From Bacillota bacterium (GTDB lineage Bacteria > Bacillota > Clostridia > Peptostreptococcales > Anaerovoracaceae), in contig JAEDMR010000067.1 of assembly GCA_016302925.1 (NCBI GenBank), forward strand, positions 1-9,832: DNA of 9,832 nt. Reading direction: 5' to 3'. A model generated the notes under the pieces. The model had not been told where the DNA came from and ran no database searches. It saw nothing but the letters and a program-made list of their open reading frames with translations. This document shows, in pieces, positions 5,897 through 9,832 of this stretch; position 1 is the first letter of the stretch, and each line of letters begins with the position of its first letter. The translations under genes and the position numbers were made by a program.

Positions 5897-7612
5897 ATGA
5901 TAAAAGGTATTCCTGTTTCTCAGGGGATTGGAATCGGCAGAGTCGTTCTGGCAGACGCCGGGGAGCCTGTGTGGAATCCGGAAAAAGCCGTGGATCCCAA
6001 TGCAGAGAAAGATCGGCTGCATCATGCGCTGCAGCGTTTCAATGAAAAGACGGAGCATCTCGCAAAATCCATCGAGCAGGCGGAGGATGCCAGTCGGACT
6101 TCCGACAGCAGCCAGGCAGAGATTCTTCGCGGGCATATTGCCATGCTGGCAGATCCGTTTCTGATTTCCCAGATGGAAGAACAGATTGCAGGCGGTAAAT
6201 GTGCGGAGGATGCCTGCTATGCAGCTCTCAGCATGTTTGAAAGCATTTTCATGCAGACGGAAGATGAGCTGATGCGGCAGAGGGCGGCAGATGTGCGGGA
6301 TATCCGAAGACGTATGCTGCAGATTCTGACCGGAACTGAACCAGCGCCGCTGGGGGATATTCCGGAGGGCTCGGTGCTGGTAGCAGAAGAGGTGACGCCC
6401 TCCATGCTTGCGGAGGTGAATCGAAAAAACCTTTCTGCAATCGCAGCGGAAAAAGGCGGAAACACCGCACACTCTGCCATTCTGGCACGGTCCATGGAAC
6501 TTCCTGCAGTTTACAGCGCTGAAGGACTTCTGCGCTCTGTGAAACAGGGGGATCTGCTGGTGGTGGACGGTATGGATGGCAAAGTGATTCCAAATCCCGG
6601 ACAGACGGAGCTGGAGCATTACCAGACGCGGCAGAAAGAAGAACTGGAGCGAAAGGCACAGCTGGAAATCTTCCGCAACAGACAGACAAAGATGGCGGAT
6701 GGACAGAAGAAAGAGGTCTTTTGCAACATCGGAACGCCGGAGGAAGCGGCTGCGGCACTGGAAAAGGGCGGTGAAGGCATCGGCCTGTTTCGAACGGAAT
6801 TTCTGTTTACAGAAAAAAGCACCATGCCGGATGAAGAAACCCAGTTCCAGGCATATAAAACAGCGGCGGAGTGTTTTGCGGGGAAACCTGTGATTGTCCG
6901 GACCTTGGACGTAGGCGGAGACAAGCAAATCCCGTATCTGCACATGGAAAAAGAAGAAAACCCGTTCCTGGGCTTCCGTGCAGTGCGCTTCTGCCTGAAA
7001 AACGTGCAGCTGTATGAAACGCAGCTGCGGGCAATGATTCGAGCCAGTGCATTTGGCAACCTGATGATTATGATTCCGCTGGTAACCTGCGTGGAGGAAG
7101 TACGCAGCGTAAAGAGCCTGGTAAAGAAAATCATGTGCCAGCTTGATGGTCAGGGAATCCCGTATAATAAAGAGTTAAAGGTGGGCATCATGGTAGAAAC
7201 ACCTGCGGCCTGTCAGATTGCGGACCTGCTGGCGGAAGAAAGCGATTTTTTCAGCATCGGTACCAACGATCTGGTGCAGTATACCATGGCAGCAGACCGG
7301 GGAAATCCAAAGGTCGGTTATCTCAACCGCCCAATGCACCCTGCGGTGCTGCGTTCTGTCCGGCATATCATTGCGTGTGGAAAGAAAGCGGGAATTCCTG
7401 TGGGTATGTGCGGGGAGGCCGCGGCAGATCCGCTGCTGACGCCTCTGCTTCTTGCATTCGGCCTGGATGAATTCAGCGTGAACCCTTCCGCGGTACTGCA
7501 GACACGGGCCCAGATCGGAAAATGGACTGGGGAAAAAGCAGAAAAAATCGCAGAGGATGTTTTTCAGATGAAAACTGCAGAAGAGGTTGAAAAATATCTG
7601 AAAAGCATATAA
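5897..7612 (+). CDS. ptsI: PTS enzyme I (phosphoenolpyruvate-protein phosphotransferase)
   Basis: Enzyme I is the cytoplasmic entry point of the PTS: it takes phosphate from phosphoenolpyruvate and passes it to HPr. The 571 residues match the usual size. The N-terminus KGIPVSQGIGIG (3-14) is characteristic, and a helical HPr-binding region follows to about residue 145. The swivelling phosphohistidine domain has GGNTAHSAILAR (187-198), with His192 as the active histidine; most relatives have TSH where this one has TAH. The C-terminal PEP-binding barrel shows GLFRTEFLF (296-304), VRTLDVGGDK (334-343), GTNDLVQY (455-462) and GMCGE (503-507), with Cys505 as the expected general acid. The order fruA-ptsH-ptsI with short gaps says the operon brings its own general phosphotransfer chain. 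PpsA and PpdK share parts of these domains but have a different layout and greater size. Confidence 0.96.
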   Translation: MIKGIPVSQGIGIGRVVLADAGEPVWNPEKAVDPNAEKDRLHHALQRFNEKTEHLAKSIEQAEDASRTSDSSQAEILRGHIAMLADPFLISQMEEQIAGGKCAEDACYAALSMFESIFMQTEDELMRQRAADVRDIRRRMLQILTGTEPAPLGDIPEGSVLVAEEVTPSMLAEVNRKNLSAIAAEKGGNTAHSAILARSMELPAVYSAEGLLRSVKQGDLLVVDGMDGKVIPNPGQTELEHYQTRQKEELERKAQLEIFRNRQTKMADGQKKEVFCNIGTPEEAAAALEKGGEGIGLFRTEFLFTEKSTMPDEETQFQAYKTAAECFAGKPVIVRTLDVGGDKQIPYLHMEKEENPFLGFRAVRFCLKNVQLYETQLRAMIRASAFGNLMIMIPLVTCVEEVRSVKSLVKKIMCQLDGQGIPYNKELKVGIMVETPAACQIADLLAEESDFFSIGTNDLVQYTMAADRGNPKVGYLNRPMHPAVLRSVRHIIACGKKAGIPVGMCGEAAADPLLTPLLLAFGLDEFSVNPSAVLQTRAQIGKWTGEKAEKIAEDVFQMKTAEEVEKYLKSI

Positions 7613-7670
7613 AATAAAATCGGAGATTTGGAGAAAAGGTGAACAGAATAATATATAGGAGGAGACTATC

Positions 7671-8690
7671 ATGACAACAAAAATTGCGATTAACGGATTC
7701 GGAAGAATCGGGCGGCTGGCATTCCGCCAGATCTTTGAAGATGACTCCATGGAAGTGGCGGCGATCAACGACCTGACCAGCCCGGACATGCTGGCGCATC
7801 TACTGAAGTATGACAGCGTGCAGGGCGGCTACAAAGGCCACACCGTAACCAACGATGAAAATTCCATCACGGTGGATGGAAAGAGAATCGTTGTATTATC
7901 GGAAAAGGATCCGGAAAATCTCCCGTGGAAGGAAATGGGTATCGATATCGTTCTGGAATGTACCGGATTCTTCTGCTCCAAGGCCAAATCCGAGGCGCAT
8001 ATCCGTGCCGGCGCCAGGAAGGTCCTGATTTCTGCACCTGCAGGCAGCGACCTGAAGACCATCGTTTACGGCACCAACCATGAAACCCTGACGGCAGAGG
8101 ACAATGTGATTTCCGCTGCGTCCTGCACCACTAACTGTCTGGCACCGATGGCCAAGGCTCTGAACAATTATCGTGAGGTGCGTACCGGCTTCATGACCAC
8201 GATTCACGCATACACCGGCGATCAGATGATTCTGGACGGACCGCACAGAAAGGGCGACAAGAGAAGAGCAAGAGCCGGCGCCATCAACATCGTTCCAAAC
8301 AGCACCGGTGCAGCCAAGGCCATCGGTCTGGTTATTCCGGAACTGGACGGCAAGCTGATCGGTTCCGCACAGCGTGTTCCTGTTCCATCCGGTTCCATCA
8401 CCATCCTGGACGCTACCCTGAAGGATATGACGGATACCGTATCCGTGGAAGGCATCAACGAGGCCATGAAGGCTGCCGCCAATGAATCCTACGGCTATAC
8501 GGAAGAAGAGCTGGTTTCCAGCGACATCATCGGCATGACTTACGGCTCGCTGTTTGATGCCACCCAGACGCTGGCGCAGAAATGCGGCACCCACATTTAT
8601 GAAGTACGTGTGGTTGCCTGGTACGATAACGAAAACAGCTACGTTTCCCAGATGGTGAGAACGCTGAAATATCTGAAGAAGTTCCTGTAA
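7671..8690 (+). CDS. gap: Glyceraldehyde-3-phosphate dehydrogenase, type I, NAD-dependent
   Basis: This enzyme oxidises and phosphorylates glyceraldehyde-3-phosphate to 1,3-bisphosphoglycerate with NAD. It has 339 residues, as usual for the family. The Rossmann motif INGFGRIGR is at residues 7-15. Asp34 in AINDL is the residue that normally fixes preference for NAD over NADP. The active site is ASCTTNCLAP (150-159), with Cys152 as the nucleophile and His179 in TIHAYT as its partner. NSTGAAKAIG (210-219) binds phosphate, and WYDNENSY (317-324) is the C-terminal signature. AGGAGGAG (7657-7664), six bases before the ATG, sets the start. The gap of 58 bases after ptsI has no clear hairpin and no convincing promoter, so gap may be read from the fru operon. 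It is followed by a terminator. It is separated here from pgk and tpi, which often accompany it in Clostridia. Confidence 0.96.
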   Translation: MTTKIAINGFGRIGRLAFRQIFEDDSMEVAAINDLTSPDMLAHLLKYDSVQGGYKGHTVTNDENSITVDGKRIVVLSEKDPENLPWKEMGIDIVLECTGFFCSKAKSEAHIRAGARKVLISAPAGSDLKTIVYGTNHETLTAEDNVISAASCTTNCLAPMAKALNNYREVRTGFMTTIHAYTGDQMILDGPHRKGDKRRARAGAINIVPNSTGAAKAIGLVIPELDGKLIGSAQRVPVPSGSITILDATLKDMTDTVSVEGINEAMKAAANESYGYTEEELVSSDIIGMTYGSLFDATQTLAQKCGTHIYEVRVVAWYDNENSYVSQMVRTLKYLKKFL

Positions 8691-8706
8691 GGGAGTTGAG
8701 ACGATT

Positions 8707-8732
8707 GGGGCTGCGGCGGCGGTCCCTTTTTT
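8707..8732 (+). terminator. Rho-independent terminator after gap
   Basis: GGGCTGC (8708-8714) pairs with GCGGTCCC (8719-8726) through seven base pairs, with one bulged T at 8723 and a four-base GGCG loop. Six T follow at 8727-8732. It starts 17 bases after the gap stop. An alternative pairing of AAGGGA (8689-8694) with TCCCTT (8723-8728) is possible but weaker. This hairpin would end the fru-gap transcript. Confidence 0.75.
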
Positions 8733-8801
8733 CGTGCGCTGTGTGTTTCCGGCGCTTTTCAGGGTCTGTCTGGTGAGGCTTCCGGTTTCCGCAAGGCCAA
8801 G

Positions 8802-8845
8802 GGGGCGCCAATCGAGATAAATCGATCCGATTGGCGTCCCTTTTT
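8802..8845 (+). terminator. Second plus-strand terminator hairpin downstream of gap
   Basis: GGGGCGCCAATCG (8802-8814) pairs with CGATTGGCGTCCC (8828-8840), a 13-bp stem with one G-U pair. Five T follow (8841-8845). The loop of 13 bases can itself shift register through ATCGA (8811-8815) and TCGAT (8822-8826). On the opposite strand there is no matching U-tract, so it acts mainly on plus-strand transcripts. It may be a backup for the first terminator, or mark the end of a short transcript beginning between the two. Confidence 0.75.
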
Positions 8846-8851
8846 GCTTGC

Positions 8852-8888
8852 AAAAAAGAATCGGAAGCTCTGACGGCGTCCGATCCTT
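8852..8888 (-). terminator. Rho-independent terminator of gpmI
   Basis: Read on the minus strand, AAGGATCGGA (8888-8879) pairs with TCCGATTCTT (8865-8856) over ten base pairs with one G-U pair. The T-run at 8857-8852 forms the tail and overlaps the end of the stem. It lies 24 bases beyond the gpmI stop codon. On the plus strand the hairpin lacks a U-tract. Confidence 0.75.
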
Positions 8889-8911
8889 CTGTATTCTATG
8901 CATATTCACTA

Positions 8912-9832
8912 TTATTCCTCGATCAGGCACTCTCCCGTCATTTCCGGCGGTACCGGCAGGTCCATCAGATGGAGCAGGGTCGGAGCGATATCGGCCAGCT
9001 TGCCGCCTGCCCGGAATCCGGCCACCGGCTTGTCAGCGATATGTACCAGAGGTACCGGGTTGGTGGAGTGGGCCGTCACCACATTGCCTGCCTCGTCCAG
9101 CATTTCATCGGCATTTCCGTGATCTGCCGTCAAGAGAATCTGTCCGCCCGCTGCAAGGACTGCTTTTTCGATGCGTCCCACGCAGGTATCCAGCGTTTCC
9201 ACTGCCTGAACTGCCGCATCAAAGACACCCGTATGTCCCACCATGTCCGCGTTGGCGAAGTTGAGAATGATCACATCGTATTTAGGCGATGCGATCTCTT
9301 CCAGCACCTTTTCTGTCACTGTCACCGCGCTCATCTCCGGCTGCAGGTCGTAGGTGGCCACCTTCGGGGAAGGAATCAAAATCCGGTCTTCCAGCGGATT
9401 GGGTTCCTCCACGCCGCCGTTGAAGAAGAAGGTCACATGGGCGTACTTTTCGGTTTCCGCGATGCGAAGCTGATGAAGCCCAAGCCCGGAAATGTATTCG
9501 CCTAGAGTGTTTTCCAGCCGGCGCGGCGGGAAGGCCACTTCCACATTCGGCATCTCTGCGTCGTACTGGGTCATGCAGACATAGCACAAATCGTGTATCG
9601 TCTTTTTACGTTCAAACCCGTCAAAATCCGGATCCACGAAGGCACGGGTCAGTTCCCGGGCACGGTCCGGGCGGAAGTTGAACATGACGATGGAATCTCC
9701 GTCACCCACATATCCTTTCTTCGCAAAATCCTCACGCCCGGTGTTTTCCCCGATGCATGCTTCGGCGTGATTTCCGGCTTTTTCCCCGGCTCTGCCGCAG
9801 ACGGTGGGCAGGATGAATTCGTCGGTTTCGCC
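8912..9832 (-). CDS. gpmI: 2,3-bisphosphoglycerate-independent phosphoglycerate mutase, start outside the window
   Basis: This enzyme interconverts 3- and 2-phosphoglycerate in lower glycolysis using two manganese ions. The window holds the C-terminal 306 residues; the frame is open to the right edge, so the GTG at 9709 is not the start. Fragment residues 3-6 read TDEF and 52-59 read NFRPDRAR, both substrate-binding landmarks. Metal-site motifs are NFANADMVGHTG (191-202, Asp196 and His200), TADHGNADEM (235-244, Asp237 and His238) and TAHSTNP (253-259, His255). All expected metal ligands in this part are present. The segment between TDEF and DGDS (about residues 12-43) looks longer than in enzymes I know. 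The gene converges on gap, and its upstream neighbours, not visible, may be other glycolytic genes. The alkaline-phosphatase-like fold also occurs in phosphopentomutase, but these motifs are specific to GpmI. Confidence 0.95.
   Translation of the reverse strand, partial: GETDEFILPTVCGRAGEKAGNHAEACIGENTGREDFAKKGYVGDGDSIVMFNFRPDRARELTRAFVDPDFDGFERKKTIHDLCYVCMTQYDAEMPNVEVAFPPRRLENTLGEYISGLGLHQLRIAETEKYAHVTFFFNGGVEEPNPLEDRILIPSPKVATYDLQPEMSAVTVTEKVLEEIASPKYDVIILNFANADMVGHTGVFDAAVQAVETLDTCVGRIEKAVLAAGGQILLTADHGNADEMLDEAGNVVTAHSTNPVPLVHIADKPVAGFRAGGKLADIAPTLLHLMDLPVPPEMTGECLIEE

Noticed and set aside
5889..5902. Sequence TGAAAGCGATGATA resembling a catabolite-responsive element (cre)
   Set aside because: The left half matches but the right half is poor, and the position is the ptsI ribosome site and start codon. 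AAAGCG is probably chance.
5747..6943. 398-codon minus-strand open frame opposite ptsH and ptsI
   Set aside because: It spans two confirmed genes antisense, has biased composition and shows no recognisable motif.
7628..7654. Possible promoter before gap (TTGGAG ... TAATAT)
   Set aside because: The spacer is only 15 bases and the transcript would begin within the gap ribosome site, so it is unlikely to drive gap.
7896..8930. 344-codon minus-strand open frame opposite gap
   Set aside because: It crosses two terminators and the end of gpmI in another frame. No family features are seen.
8831..9505. 224-codon plus-strand open frame opposite gpmI
   Set aside because: It begins inside a terminator hairpin and is antisense to gpmI, which has all its metal-site motifs.
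9707..9709. GTG as the gpmI start codon
   Set aside because: The same frame continues to the window edge and encodes the conserved TDEF segment, so the start lies outside.

Overview
The window comes from a bacterium of the Bacillota, most likely class Clostridia. HPr carries the regulatory Ser46 next to the catalytic His15, which is the pattern of HPr kinase/phosphorylase organisms, and its region around residues 46-60 looks like clostridial HPr proteins I remember. Genes have strong AGGAGG-type ribosome sites, AT-rich promoters stand out from moderately GC-rich coding DNA, and the aldolase is class II. This assignment is an inference; I could not run a taxonomic search.

Layout. (1) Positions 3-722, plus strand: the C-terminal part of an uncharacterised FAD-dependent dehydrogenase, ending at a bidirectional terminator. 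(2) 818-1747, minus strand: class II fructose-bisphosphate aldolase (fba). (3) 1748-1933: a divergent control region with a good promoter on each strand and two pairs of tandem 10-11 bp repeats that look like DeoR-family operator half sites. (4) 1934-7612, plus strand: a compact fructose PTS operon, fruR-fruK-fruA-ptsH-ptsI, followed 58 bp later by gap (7671-8690) in the same orientation. (5) 8691-8911: two plus-strand terminator hairpins and one minus-strand terminator. (6) 8912 to the end, minus strand: the C-terminal part of cofactor-independent phosphoglycerate mutase (gpmI), whose start lies beyond the window.

The genes form one route. EI (ptsI) takes phosphate from PEP and passes it to HPr (ptsH). 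HPr passes it to FruA, which imports fructose as fructose-1-phosphate. FruK makes fructose-1,6-bisphosphate, which aldolase splits, and Gap oxidises the resulting glyceraldehyde-3-phosphate. GpmI acts two steps later. FruR, a DeoR-type regulator, probably senses a phosphorylated sugar and controls the cluster. The notable point is that the general PTS proteins and a glycolytic dehydrogenase sit inside a sugar-specific operon.

I see no mobile element, CRISPR array, tRNA, rRNA or defence system. No stretch longer than about 220 bases lacks a gene. This is ordinary central carbon metabolism in an informative arrangement; I did not find a previously undescribed system.
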